Shown in pieces: positions 8,335-16,610 of a stretch of DNA of 27,707 nucleotides. The notes below the pieces were generated by a model. It worked only from the letters and a program-made list of their open reading frames with translations. It was not told the origin of the DNA and made no database searches. The position numbers and the translations under genes were made by a program. The DNA comes from a bacterium. GTDB taxonomy: Bacteria; Gemmatimonadota; Glassbacteria; GWA2-58-10. Positions within the stretch are counted from its first letter, which is position 1. Each line of letters begins with the position of its first letter. The stretch lies in contig JAJFUG010000007.1 of the NCBI GenBank assembly GCA_021372515.1, positions 1 to 27,707 on the forward strand, in the 5' to 3' direction.

Positions 8335-11040
8335 TCAGGGCTTAGCCTCCGCCGCCTGCGGCAGCCCGAAATCCACGCTCACTCGCACAGGCCGCTGCAT
8401 GTTCGCATGGTGGATCGGGTCGGTCATCTCCTGCGTGTGGCAGAGGGCGCAGGAACTGTTGGCCCCGATCGTGTAAGGGCTGCCCTGGTACTGCAGCGGC
8501 TGGATCACGTCCCGCAGCTCGCCGGCCGGGTTACGCGCCGGGTAGACCGCGTGGGTGGAGCCGTGGCAGGCGATACACTTGATCTGGGCGTTGTCGTGGT
8601 ACATCCGGTAGAGGTACTGCGGCTCCTCGTTGTACTTGTTGAACGCCGTGGCCCCCGGCTCGGGCGGCTGGAAATCGACATGGCAGCCGAAACAGTCCGG
8701 GCTCTCGAGCCACGGGGTGCGCGGCTTGACCGCGCCCAGGCTGTCGACCGCGCGCGGTGCGAGGTTCGCCATCAGTCCGGCCGTGGAGGGCTTCTCGGTC
8801 TGCTTGGTCAGAAGGCTCAGGGCCATGTCCTCGATCGCCCCGTGGCAGCGCGAGCAGTGCATGTTGACCGAGGCCTCGCCGTGCACCCCTCGCAGGCAGC
8901 GGGTCAGACGCTCGAAAGCGACGGGGTGGCACATGGCGCAGGAGTGGTCATCCATGCCGCGCAGGTAGTTGGCGTGCCAGCCGTGCATGGCCCCCGAGAG
9001 GTTCAACACGCCGGGCTTGCCCTCGGCGCCCAGGGCCGGGTCGGCGTGACAGCTCTGGCAAAGCTTGGGATGCCCGGCCAGGGCGTCCTTGTACAGGGTC
9101 GTCCCATTGATCCGGTCGTGGGCCTGAAGGATATTGCCCGCGGTCTCGGTGGAGATTCCGGCCACGCCTTCCCAGCGCGGCGCACCGCCGTGGCAACGCC
9201 AGCAGTCGGCCTCGGAGGAAACCGGAGCCACGGCCATGGTGCTGGCCAGCACCTGTCCGGTGGCGCTGTCCACCGCCTGCACGTGGACCAGCGGGTAGGC
9301 GTTGAACTTGCCGTCGTCCCGGTACGGCGAGATCGGTATCCACTTGGCCACGTACTTTTCGGCGTCGGCTTCCAGGTCCATGGTGCCGCTGGCGCTCTTG
9401 CCGGCCAAGCCGACTCCCGGCTGCAGATCGGCCCCGTAATTCTCCTTGACGTATTTCCAGAATGCGAGCTGCTCCTCGGGCTTCCGGTTGCCCGGTTCCA
9501 GCTCGTACTTGATCTGCACCCCGCTCGTGACCAGCACCGGCTTCGGGTCGCGCCGGATAAGCTGGGCCTCCAGCGTGTTGGCCGGGGGCAGGAAACTGAA
9601 CATCTCGTCGCAGTCCGAGATACAGTGCATGCCCAGGTCGTTCCAGACCAGCAGCACGTACTGATCGTTCTTGGGGTCGAACGGCGGGATCTGCGGGTTC
9701 TCTTTCCAGATCAGGTCACTCTCGACTTCCGGCAAGGGCTTGGTATCGGACAGCGGACGGCCCTGCAGTTCTGAGTGTATATAGGTGGCCAGGGCCTCGC
9801 GCTCTGCGGCCGTGCCCACGAAAGGCGGCATGTAGGCCAGCACCTTGCCCTGGCCGGTCAGTTGCGCCACCAGGCCGTCGTAGTTGAAATTCTCCGTGCG
9901 CTTGAGGATGTTGTTGCGCAAGCCCCCCACGCTGTGGCAGGCCAGGCATTCGAGGTTGAATATCTCGTGTCCGGCTTGCAGGCGGTTCTCGGCCGTGACC
10001 GCGTGGACAGTGGTCCACTTGGCGTGCGTGAGCACACCCTCGCTGTCAAGCTTGGGCACATCCGCCACGAGGATGGAGTTGGAGTACATGTAGTGGGCGA
10101 TCACATAGGGCTTGCGCGCGGTCTCGCGGGCGTACTCGAAACCGCCCATCCAGAGAAGGCCCACCGGCACCAGGATAAACAGCGCGGCTTTCTGCAGGCC
10201 GCGGCTGCGGCTGGCGCTCATCAGCACACCCAGGATGAACACCGCCACCGTGGCGGCGTACAGCGCGCCCAGCCAGGCGCGCATGTCGGGGTTCAGCCCG
10301 AAATTGACCGCGCGGAAATTGTCCGGCACCGACCAGAAATACCACAGCCCAGCGGGCGCCAGGCCGATCAGCGGATAGAGCAGCCACTTGGTGCAGTAGC
10401 GCACCAGGCGCTGGCGCAGCTCGTCGCTTTCCAGGTGCACGGTGGTCACGTAGCCGAACACGCCGGCGAACATCAGGGCGATGAACGTGCGGAAGAACAG
10501 CGACGGCCAGTAGGTGGGGTTGAAGAACCCGGCCCAGAACTCATGGGCTTCCAGCCAGCCGCCCGGGGTGAGCATGAAATCGATGATGCCGTTGATGACG
10601 AACAGGCTGAGCCAGGCGAAGGCGAAATACAGCCCGGCCAGCCAGAGACGCTGGTTGCGGCTCAAGCGGTCGAAGAAATAGTAGTAGATCAGCACCGAGA
10701 CTATCTCTCCGACAAAGAACACGTACTCGATGGCCCAGCCGAAAACGAAGGTGTGGATCAGCGTGGTGGTGGCCGCGGGGCTCACCAGTGCGATGATGAA
10801 CCAGATCCCCACCCCGGTCACCGCGCCGAACACATTGGTCAGAAGGACGAAGAACACGATATATTTCTTGAGGTAGGCGTGCACCTGGCCGTCGCCCTCG
10901 CGGAAACCTTTCAGGTCGGTGAGCCAGACAAACAGCCCGCCGCCCACCGCCAGGTGCGCCACGTATACGTGGATCACCGCCATCAGCGCGATCAGGGTCG
11001 GTCCCCCGATCCAGAGCGTTTCCCAGACCGGATAGTTCAC
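8335..11040 (-). CDS. Cytochrome bd-like membrane domain fused to an octaheme cytochrome c
   Basis: The protein has 901 residues. The first ~325 are polytopic (eight or nine hydrophobic segments) and start with a bd-type subunit I-like motif (AVIHVYVAHLAVGGG). The rest should be periplasmic and carries eight CxxCH heme-binding motifs with first Cys at 365, 613, 661, 701, 729, 783, 822 and 864. The first, with a possible Met ligand in AYMPPF, looks like a class I cytochrome c domain. The last seven form a multiheme module. Between them is WNDLGMHC, a signature I associate with multiheme proteins of metal-reducing bacteria. The GTG start overlaps the upstream stop as GTGA, so translation is coupled. 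A quinol-linked electron-transfer role is likely. Whether it reduces oxygen, passes electrons to other c-type cytochromes or oxidises a donor cannot be told from sequence. Confidence 0.85.
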   Translation of the reverse strand: MNYPVWETLWIGGPTLIALMAVIHVYVAHLAVGGGLFVWLTDLKGFREGDGQVHAYLKKYIVFFVLLTNVFGAVTGVGIWFIIALVSPAATTTLIHTFVFGWAIEYVFFVGEIVSVLIYYYFFDRLSRNQRLWLAGLYFAFAWLSLFVINGIIDFMLTPGGWLEAHEFWAGFFNPTYWPSLFFRTFIALMFAGVFGYVTTVHLESDELRQRLVRYCTKWLLYPLIGLAPAGLWYFWSVPDNFRAVNFGLNPDMRAWLGALYAATVAVFILGVLMSASRSRGLQKAALFILVPVGLLWMGGFEYARETARKPYVIAHYMYSNSILVADVPKLDSEGVLTHAKWTTVHAVTAENRLQAGHEIFNLECLACHSVGGLRNNILKRTENFNYDGLVAQLTGQGKVLAYMPPFVGTAAEREALATYIHSELQGRPLSDTKPLPEVESDLIWKENPQIPPFDPKNDQYVLLVWNDLGMHCISDCDEMFSFLPPANTLEAQLIRRDPKPVLVTSGVQIKYELEPGNRKPEEQLAFWKYVKENYGADLQPGVGLAGKSASGTMDLEADAEKYVAKWIPISPYRDDGKFNAYPLVHVQAVDSATGQVLASTMAVAPVSSEADCWRCHGGAPRWEGVAGISTETAGNILQAHDRINGTTLYKDALAGHPKLCQSCHADPALGAEGKPGVLNLSGAMHGWHANYLRGMDDHSCAMCHPVAFERLTRCLRGVHGEASVNMHCSRCHGAIEDMALSLLTKQTEKPSTAGLMANLAPRAVDSLGAVKPRTPWLESPDCFGCHVDFQPPEPGATAFNKYNEEPQYLYRMYHDNAQIKCIACHGSTHAVYPARNPAGELRDVIQPLQYQGSPYTIGANSSCALCHTQEMTDPIHHANMQRPVRVSVDFGLPQAAEAKP

Positions 11041-12116
11041 AGCGCCCCCTTCCTGGCCGAGGCGGCCACGGCCCAGCGCAGCATCACGCCCACGATCACC
11101 AGCCCCACCACCAGCACGGCCAGGAACAGGCCGAACACGCCGTACATCGGGGTGACAGTCAGGCTTTCCACCTGGAAATAGGGCTTCAGGTACAGGTAGC
11201 GCAGGAACGTGCGCATAAGCACCATCGCCAGCATCACCACGGCGAACACACCCACGGTGAGCCAGAGTTTCTTGAGCATGGCGGCCATTATCAGGCCCAG
11301 GGCCGCAACTATCCCGGCAAACAGGACCAGGGTGTGGAGCATGCTGCCGCCCATGAACGAGAGCATGATCTCACGCGGCAGGGCCAGCAGCAGCCAGAAC
11401 CCTATCACCATCTGCACCATCGTGGCGATGCCGAAAATCTTGAGCCCGGTGGCCACTCCGGCTTCGGCCTCGCCACTGCCACGCTTGCCCCGGATATGCC
11501 AGACCACCGCGCCGAACAGCCCGGCCACGGCGACAGCACCGGTGAGGAAATGCAGGTAGCGCGGCCAGAGCACCGGGGCGGCCAGACTGAGCAGGGTGCC
11601 GCCCCGGTTGTCGAAATAGCGGCTCCAGTCGCCGGGATGCAACTGGTGCGAGATGTTGTTCTGGAACATGAACGCGATGTAGAGCACCACCACGGCGCTC
11701 AGGCTCAACCAGGCCAGGCTGACCGCCCGGTTGGCGAACTTGCGGGAGTGGAAATGCGCCCCGTAGTAGGCCAGGATCAGCAGCGGAATCACCAGGATCC
11801 ACCAGACCGCCATCAGTGTGGAGGCGGTGTAGAAAATGTGCCCATAGATCACCTGGAAAAATAGCAGGGGGGCGATCCCCAAGTTGATCCCCAGGGCGAA
11901 GGCGGTCGGCAGCTTGCTCTTGAGCGCCCCGGGCAGCCAGCCGGTGCGTCCCTGGTCCGGCCCGCCCAGCCGGGAGACAAGAGTGATCAGCGTGCCCCCG
12001 ACAGCGACATTAATCACTATCAGGTGCAGCAGCAGCAAGCCGACCCCGAGCGCCTCCAGCACCCACCAGGGTGCCGGGATAGTCTCCGGCGAAGGCATGA
12101 GGCCGATTGGGTCCAT
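11037..12116 (-). CDS. Cytochrome bd-like membrane subunit, partner of the octaheme fusion
   Basis: The protein has 359 residues from ATG 12116, which has an excellent AGGAGG upstream; the longer in-frame start at 12164 lacks a ribosome site. About nine hydrophobic segments fill the protein. Its first segment, LLLHLIVINVAVGGTL, closely resembles the first segment of the neighbouring fusion protein (H followed by AVGG), so the two subunits look paralogous, as CydA- and CydB-like chains may be. No CxxCH motif is present. Its stop overlaps the next start by four bases. It probably forms the membrane heterodimer with that protein and may hold b-type heme through conserved His residues such as the one in the first segment. 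The family is assigned by pattern only. Confidence 0.75.
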   Translation of the reverse strand: MDPIGLMPSPETIPAPWWVLEALGVGLLLLHLIVINVAVGGTLITLVSRLGGPDQGRTGWLPGALKSKLPTAFALGINLGIAPLLFFQVIYGHIFYTASTLMAVWWILVIPLLILAYYGAHFHSRKFANRAVSLAWLSLSAVVVLYIAFMFQNNISHQLHPGDWSRYFDNRGGTLLSLAAPVLWPRYLHFLTGAVAVAGLFGAVVWHIRGKRGSGEAEAGVATGLKIFGIATMVQMVIGFWLLLALPREIMLSFMGGSMLHTLVLFAGIVAALGLIMAAMLKKLWLTVGVFAVVMLAMVLMRTFLRYLYLKPYFQVESLTVTPMYGVFGLFLAVLVVGLVIVGVMLRWAVAASARKGAL

Positions 12117-12198
12117 AGACCGCCTCCTAAGGAAGGTTTGACGGAAACAGGCCATAAGGAGCAATCCGAGCCAAGGACGCTCCAGTCCGCAAGATCAT

Positions 12199-12248
12199 CC
12201 CGGACAGCGCGCCGGGTTGTGTATGGAAAGAAAAGGCCGCAAAGCGGC
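12199..12248 (-). promoter_or_regulatory. Structured leader with attenuator-like hairpin upstream of the cytochrome operon
   Basis: Between the predicted transcription start (~12379) and the first gene (12116) is a leader of about 260 bases. Read on the minus strand it contains GCCGC-TTT-GCGGC (12236-12248) followed at once by CTTTTCTTT, which resembles a weak intrinsic terminator. A second stem follows: CCCGG with CCGGG around 12199-12216. Upstream, CCTGTC and GACAGG could pair. I recognise no known riboswitch core. Attenuation control of a respiratory operon is an inference. Confidence 0.35.
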
Positions 12249-12385
12249 GTAAGACTTGTGTCATCGGCTGGAAAACGCTCCACCGGAGAATGCCGTTCCG
12301 GTTCCTGTCATATTCAACGCAGCGGAGACAGGGTTTGTTATCCCGGACCGTCGGGGTTACCCTCCATGTATGAACGTTTTCATAG

Positions 12386-12414
12386 ATTGTACAGTTTTGT
12401 AAATAATGTGTCAA
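12386..12414 (-). promoter_or_regulatory. Sigma70-type promoter for the cytochrome operon
   Basis: On the minus strand, TTGACA (12409-12414) is followed after exactly 17 bases by TACAAT (12386-12391), five of six matches to the -10 consensus with a perfect -35. The spacer is AT-rich in otherwise GC-rich DNA. Transcription would start near 12379 and read into the bd-like genes. Confidence 0.75.
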
Positions 12415-12461
12415 ATGGCTGGCAGTTTTTTCTTATTCTGTAAACAGCACTTCGATTAACC

Positions 12462-12508
12462 GCGGGGGCGGGCGGCCACACTTCCGGCGAGAGAAAGCCG
12501 CCCCCCGC
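12462..12508. repeat. GC-rich imperfect hairpin after the oxidoreductase gene
   Basis: GCGGGGG (12462-12468) pairs with CCCCCGC (12502-12508), and GCGGC/GCCGC segments inside extend the stem with small bulges. It is about 45 bases beyond the oxidoreductase stop on the minus strand. No T-run follows on that strand, so it may slow or stabilise the transcript end rather than act as a classic terminator. Confidence 0.4.
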
Positions 12509-12552
12509 AGATCCGGAGGACGGCTTCTGAATACCGCTGAAAACAGTGCTCT

Positions 12553-13782
12553 TCAGACTTCGATAATTTTCCCCTCGCGCGCGCTCTGCGTGGCCGCGAT
12601 GCAGATACGTGTCACCCGCACCGCCTCGTCCGGCCCGATCAGGTGCGTGCCCTGGCCGCGCAGCTCGGCCACGAAATCGGCGAACAGCATGGGCGGCTCG
12701 GCCAGGGGCAGGTCGACCGGCTTGGCTGCGGTGGTGATAAGCTCCACCCGCGTGTCCAGGTCCTTGGTCTCGACAACGCCGCCCGAGCCGATCACCCGCA
12801 GACGGTCATCGCCGTGGGTGGGGGCGGTTTCAGGACGCAGGTAGTCGGCGGTCATGGCGGCGGCGGCGCCACCCTCGAACTGGAGGTTTAACACGGCGTA
12901 ATCCTGGCAGCCGGGATAATCCGGGTGCGCCAGGTTGCCATGCATGGCCTCGACCTTTTTCACCTCCAGGCCGGTCGACCAGCGCATGAAATCGATGGCG
13001 TGGATCGCCACCCAGAGGATCGTGCTGCCGTAAATGTCGGCCTGCTTGTAGAACCAGGGCCGTTCCTCGCCCCACTTGTAGGATTTCTGGGCCGAGGCCA
13101 GGGCCACCTTGCCCACCGAGCCGGCCTGCACGGTGCCGCGCAGGGTGTAGATCGTGGGGGCGAAACGCATGCTGAAAAGAGCTGACAGACGCACGCCGCT
13201 CTTTTTCACCGCCGCCTCCAGCATGTCCAGATCGGCGTTGTTGACCGCCACCGGCTTTTCGCACAGCACGTTCACCCCGTGGGCCGCCGCCGCGGCCGAG
13301 GCGTAGGCGTTGCGCACATAGGGCAGGCAGACCACGGCGATGTCCAGCTTTTCCTTGTCCAGCATCTCCTGGTAGGTTTCGTAGACCTTAAGCTTGTCGT
13401 GGTGCCAGCTCTGTCCGGCGCACCACTTGCGCCTGGCGTCCAGATCGTAGGCCCCGCCGCGGCGCGGGCTGCCGTCCGCGTTGTACTCCCAGTCGCCGTC
13501 CTCGAACGCGTGGGCCGCAATCTGCGCCCCCGGTATCTTGGGCAGGGCGTTGAATATCTCATAGGTGTGGCCCTCATCGCCGATCATGCCGATCCGCAGC
13601 GGGGCGGCCGGGTCCAGACGGGCGGCCGGGGCGGCTCCCATCACCGCCGGGACCGGGCCGGCAGCCCCGAACAGGCCGGAGCCGGTGGCGGCCAGGCCCA
13701 GGCCGGCCGCGCCCAGGGTGCGGATGAACTGACGGCGGCCGGTGGCGCCGCAAGCGAAGTCGAACGGGCTGTTGCCGGACAT
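12553..13782 (-). CDS. Tat-exported Gfo/Idh/MocA-family oxidoreductase
   Basis: The protein has 409 residues. The N-terminus carries a twin-arginine signal, GRRQFIRTLG (R16-R17), and an Ala/Gly-rich hydrophobic segment, so it should be exported folded with its cofactor. The N-terminal dinucleotide domain begins at about residue 60 (LRIGMIGDEGH). The usual GxGxxG loop is altered, but the family motif CEKPVAV (E175-K176-P177) is intact. The C-terminal alpha/beta domain holds AIHAIDFMRW. Members oxidise or reduce sugars and related polyols with NAD(P) and are common as Tat-exported versions in polysaccharide-degrading bacteria. AAGGAG precedes the ATG. It stands alone on this strand; the substrate is unknown, and a link with the galactoside genes 5 kb away is only possible. 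Confidence 0.85.
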   Translation of the reverse strand: MSGNSPFDFACGATGRRQFIRTLGAAGLGLAATGSGLFGAAGPVPAVMGAAPAARLDPAAPLRIGMIGDEGHTYEIFNALPKIPGAQIAAHAFEDGDWEYNADGSPRRGGAYDLDARRKWCAGQSWHHDKLKVYETYQEMLDKEKLDIAVVCLPYVRNAYASAAAAAHGVNVLCEKPVAVNNADLDMLEAAVKKSGVRLSALFSMRFAPTIYTLRGTVQAGSVGKVALASAQKSYKWGEERPWFYKQADIYGSTILWVAIHAIDFMRWSTGLEVKKVEAMHGNLAHPDYPGCQDYAVLNLQFEGGAAAAMTADYLRPETAPTHGDDRLRVIGSGGVVETKDLDTRVELITTAAKPVDLPLAEPPMLFADFVAELRGQGTHLIGPDEAVRVTRICIAATQSAREGKIIEV

Positions 13783-13908
13783 CTTTAGCTCCTTGCTGCG
13801 GGTGGTTAAGCCTCTCTGGGGGTTCGTTCGTTGTCCCGGGACAGGTCCTCTGACAGTATATTAACAGTCGGGCCACGCCGGGGCCAGCCTGTCGAGCGCC
13901 GCCGGGTG

Positions 13909-13937
13909 TGGACTGGACAGTGAAAGTGTGATATCTT
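13909..13937 (+). promoter_or_regulatory. Weak candidate promoter before apbE
   Basis: TGGACT (13909-13914) and TATCTT (13932-13937), 17 bases apart, with TG one base before the -10, could form an extended -10 promoter. The predicted start (~13944) falls almost on the TTG codon at 13947, which would make the transcript nearly leaderless or would favour the downstream ATG at 14037. Confidence 0.25.
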
Positions 13938-13946
13938 GGTGCTGGA

Positions 13947-14912
13947 TTGAAACTTCATCAGGGCAACCCGGACCGGCAGGACGGTGTAGAACTGGAAAAC
14001 GCCGAGCTTGAATACTACGAGGGCCTGGAGCGGGCCATGGGCACCGTCATCCGCCTGCACGCTTTCTACCCCCACGGGGAGCGGGCCTGGATGTACGCCC
14101 TGGCCGACAGCCTGTTCGACACAGTGCTGGCCGATGACCACCGCCTGAGCATCTACAAGGCCGACAGCCCGCTGAGCCGTCTGAACCGCGCCGCCGGGGG
14201 CGAACCGGTGGTCCTGGACCCCGACACGTTCGAGCTGCTCGCGGCCTGCGTCGGCTGGTGGAAGCTCACCGGGGGGCTGTTCGACATCACCGCCGGCGCG
14301 CTGATGAAAAAGCACGGGTTCCACCAGGGAGCCGCCCTGCCGAAGGAAGATGGCCCGCTGGACGCCGACTCCCTGCGCGCGCTGATCGGCTGCGACAAGC
14401 TGGAGCTAAACCGGGAGCGCCTCACCGCGCGCCTGGCCCGCCCTGGGATGCTGATCGACCTGGGCGGCGTGGCCAAGGGCTGGAGTGTCGAGGCCCAGGC
14501 CCGCATGCTGAGCCAGGCCGGCCTGAAAGATTTCGTGATCTCGGCCGGGACCAGCACCGTGGCGGCCCGCGGCGCCCCCCCGGGCGAGGCCGCCTGGCCC
14601 ATGGAGCTGGAGGGCCTGGATGACCACTCCCCTGCGCACAGCCTCAGCCTCACCGACTGCGCAGTCTCGGTCTCGGGCAATTTCCGCAATACTATCAGCG
14701 GCGCGGGAGGAAAGGTGTTGCGACACATCATGAACCCGCTCACTCTGGAGCCGGTTGAGGAAATACGCCAGGTGATAGTGAGCGGGCCGGATGCCGCCGA
14801 GTGCGAGGCGCTCTCCACGGCGTTCCTCATCCAGGGAGCGGAAAGCGGCGTGTTCTCGCTCGAGGCGCGCGACGATATCGGCCTCAGCATCCTAAAGTCC
14901 GAAGGGCGATGA
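13947..14912 (+). CDS. apbE: FAD:protein FMN transferase (ApbE family)
   Basis: ApbE attaches FMN covalently to threonine or serine of target proteins (for example Nqr/Rnf subunits and FMN-binding-domain proteins), using FAD and a divalent metal. Seen here: the AMGTVIRL start of the fold, DLGGVAKGWSVE (about residues 171-182), the SVSGNF segment, the HIMNPLT segment corresponding to the usual HxxxPxTG, and ECEALSTAF where most members have ADALSTA (Asp to Glu). No signal peptide or lipobox is evident, unlike many periplasmic members. The start is uncertain: TTG at 13947 (321 residues) keeps upstream residues typical of the family but has a poor ribosome site, while ATG 14037 has GGAG upstream and would begin inside the MGT motif. 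No obvious flavinylation target lies nearby. Confidence 0.8.
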   Translation: MKLHQGNPDRQDGVELENAELEYYEGLERAMGTVIRLHAFYPHGERAWMYALADSLFDTVLADDHRLSIYKADSPLSRLNRAAGGEPVVLDPDTFELLAACVGWWKLTGGLFDITAGALMKKHGFHQGAALPKEDGPLDADSLRALIGCDKLELNRERLTARLARPGMLIDLGGVAKGWSVEAQARMLSQAGLKDFVISAGTSTVAARGAPPGEAAWPMELEGLDDHSPAHSLSLTDCAVSVSGNFRNTISGAGGKVLRHIMNPLTLEPVEEIRQVIVSGPDAAECEALSTAFLIQGAESGVFSLEARDDIGLSILKSEGR

Positions 14913-14927
14913 TTGGAACGCCGGGCC

Positions 14928-14966
14928 TTGCTTTCGTCCCGGTCGATGCTTAGATTTGATAATCAA
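14928..14966 (+). promoter_or_regulatory. Candidate promoter and palindrome before the isoprenoid-region genes
   Basis: TTGCTT (14928-14933) and TAGATT (14951-14956) are 17 bases apart, each a partial match to sigma70 hexamers. The overlapping symmetric element TTGAT-A-ATCAA (14956-14966) lies in a locally AT-rich patch 35 bases before the SDR start. It could be an operator. Both assignments are tentative. Confidence 0.3.
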
Positions 14967-15000
14967 TTGCAATCTTACCCTCTTTCCGTGGCGGTACGGT

Positions 15001-16029
15001 ATGCGAATCCTGCTGACCGGGGCGAGCGGCTATCTCGGCAGCCGCATCCTGAACCAGCTCCTCGAGCACACCGGCCATGAAATTGCGGCCCTGGTGCGCC
15101 CGGGGCGTGAGCGCGCCCTGCCCCGGCACGCACGTGTGGTCCCGGTCGCGGGGGACATAACCGACCCAACCTCGTTACGCCTGGCGCTCAAGAGCTGCCG
15201 GGCGGCGGTCCACGCCGCGGCCAAGGTGTCCACCTGGGCGCGCGACCCGGCCGAGTTCGACCGGGTGAACGTCAAGGGTGCGTTCAATGTCCTGCGCGCC
15301 GCGGGCGAGGCCGGGCTGGACAAGGTCCTCTACGTCTCCTCGTTCCTGGCCCTGGGCTCCTCCGCCGGCACGCCGCTGGATGAGGACAGCCCGCACCTGC
15401 GCCAGTCACATTTCAACGACTACGAGCGGACGAAATACGCCGCCAATATTCAGGCCCAGGAGCTGGCCCAGGCCGGGCTGCCGCTGGTCACGCTCTACCC
15501 GGCGGTGATCTACGGCCCGGGGCCGTTCACCGCGGGCAACCTGATCTCGAACCTCGTGCGCGACCACCTTCGGGGCCGTCTGCCGGCGCGGATCGGCCAC
15601 GGCCGTCAGCGCTGGAATTTCGTCTACGTTGAGGATGTCGCCGCCGGGGTGCGCCTGGCCCTGGAGCGTGGCAAGCCCGGCCGGAACTATATCCTGGGGG
15701 GCGAGAACGTGAGCCTGGGGCAGTTTTTCGCCGCTCTGGCAACGGCGAGCGGACAGCCTGCCCCGCGGCTGGCCGTGCCTTTCTGGGCCGCCCGCCTGAT
15801 CGGCTGGGCCGAGGAGCGCCTGGCCACGCTGAGCGGGCGCATGCCGCAGCTCACCCGTGGCGTGGTGGACATTTTCCGCCGCGACTGGGAATTCGACTCC
15901 TCCCGCGCCGTGCATGAACTGGGCTACAGTGCCCGCCCCTTAAGCGAAGGCCTGGAGCTGACCGTGCGCTGGTTGCGGGAGTCCATCCCGGACTTAGAGG
16001 GCCAGAGCGGGCGAAAGGCGGCCCCATGA
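15001..16029 (+). CDS. Extended SDR: NAD-dependent epimerase/dehydratase/reductase
   Basis: The protein has 342 residues when started at ATG 15001, which begins the Rossmann fold directly (MRILLTGASGYLGSR); a TTG start at 14956 would add 15 unrelated residues. Features of extended SDRs: TGASGYLG cofactor loop, AGDITD, VHAAAKVS, YVSSFLALGSS, and YERTKYAAN with the YxxxK catalytic pair. The C-terminal substrate domain runs from about 190. The sequence style resembles dihydroflavonol reductase, 3-beta-hydroxysteroid dehydrogenase and hopanoid-linked HpnA-type epimerases, which act on hydrophobic or sugar-nucleotide substrates. Its stop overlaps the start of the next gene (ATGA), so it is translationally coupled to a prenol-kinase-like gene. 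That suggests it acts on an isoprenoid alcohol or on the head group of the product. The specific reaction is not known. Confidence 0.85.
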   Translation: MRILLTGASGYLGSRILNQLLEHTGHEIAALVRPGRERALPRHARVVPVAGDITDPTSLRLALKSCRAAVHAAAKVSTWARDPAEFDRVNVKGAFNVLRAAGEAGLDKVLYVSSFLALGSSAGTPLDEDSPHLRQSHFNDYERTKYAANIQAQELAQAGLPLVTLYPAVIYGPGPFTAGNLISNLVRDHLRGRLPARIGHGRQRWNFVYVEDVAAGVRLALERGKPGRNYILGGENVSLGQFFAALATASGQPAPRLAVPFWAARLIGWAEERLATLSGRMPQLTRGVVDIFRRDWEFDSSRAVHELGYSARPLSEGLELTVRWLRESIPDLEGQSGRKAAP

Positions 16030-16610
16030 CCGGCGAGAGCCGCCGTCAGATCGAGCACATGCTGCCCCTGGGCTTCGCGTTCCTGCTGCGCTGGCTGAGC
16101 CTGTGGCAGGCCGTGGCCTGCGCGCTTGGCGCGGTGGCCTACGGCCTCTGGGGCTCGCCCCGTCTCAACCGGGCCGGGGTGCGGCCGGAGGAGGCGGAGC
16201 GCGGCTACAGCCGGGGCAAGCTCTACTATGCATTGAGCGTGCTGGCGCTGATCCTCATTTTCCGCGACCGGCTGCACGTGGTGGCCGGGGCCTGGGCCGC
16301 GCTGGCCCTGGGTGATGGCGTGAGCAACATGGCCGGGCGCGCCTGGGGCAGACGGAAGCTGCCCTGGTCGGCGCAAAAAACATGGGTTGGGCTGGCCGCG
16401 TTTGTCCTGGCCGCCTGGCCGGGTATCGCGGCCCTGGTTTTCTGGACAGCGGCCGGCACCGGGGCGGTGCTGCCCTCGGCCGGCACGGGTATTATGTATT
16501 GCGGGCTGGCGGCCCTGGCCGCGGCCGTGGTGGAAAGCCTGCCCCTGCCGCGGGATGACAACCTGAGCGTGCCCGCGGCCGCGGCCGCGGTGCTGGCGCT
16601 GACGCTTTAG
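16026..16610 (+). CDS. Phytol/dolichol kinase-like membrane protein (VTE5-like)
   Basis: This 194-residue integral membrane protein has about six hydrophobic segments. It fits the CTP-dependent prenol kinase / phosphatidate cytidylyltransferase-like family by an N-terminal SRRQIEHM (compare RKxxH), the loop ALGDGVSNMAGR, then GRRKLPWSAQKTW, and VESLPLPRDDNLSVP near the end. In plant VTE5 and related proteins this core phosphorylates phytol or other prenyl alcohols with CTP. It is short for the family but the core motifs are all present. It overlaps the upstream SDR stop by four bases. With the DUF92 protein encoded downstream it would complete conversion of a prenyl alcohol to its diphosphate. 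Substrate length is not predictable; dolichol-like or cytidylyltransferase activity are alternatives. Confidence 0.75.
   Translation: MTGESRRQIEHMLPLGFAFLLRWLSLWQAVACALGAVAYGLWGSPRLNRAGVRPEEAERGYSRGKLYYALSVLALILIFRDRLHVVAGAWAALALGDGVSNMAGRAWGRRKLPWSAQKTWVGLAAFVLAAWPGIAALVFWTAAGTGAVLPSAGTGIMYCGLAALAAAVVESLPLPRDDNLSVPAAAAAVLALTL

Noticed and set aside
8329-11181. Two long plus-strand open frames over the cytochrome operon
   Set aside because: They are antisense to the eight CxxCH motifs and membrane segments of the minus-strand genes, and their translations are His/Gln/Arg-rich shadows.
12127-12414. Minus-strand frame of 95 codons in the cytochrome leader
   Set aside because: Its start lies inside the -35 element of the consensus promoter, it has no ribosome site, and its composition looks non-coding.
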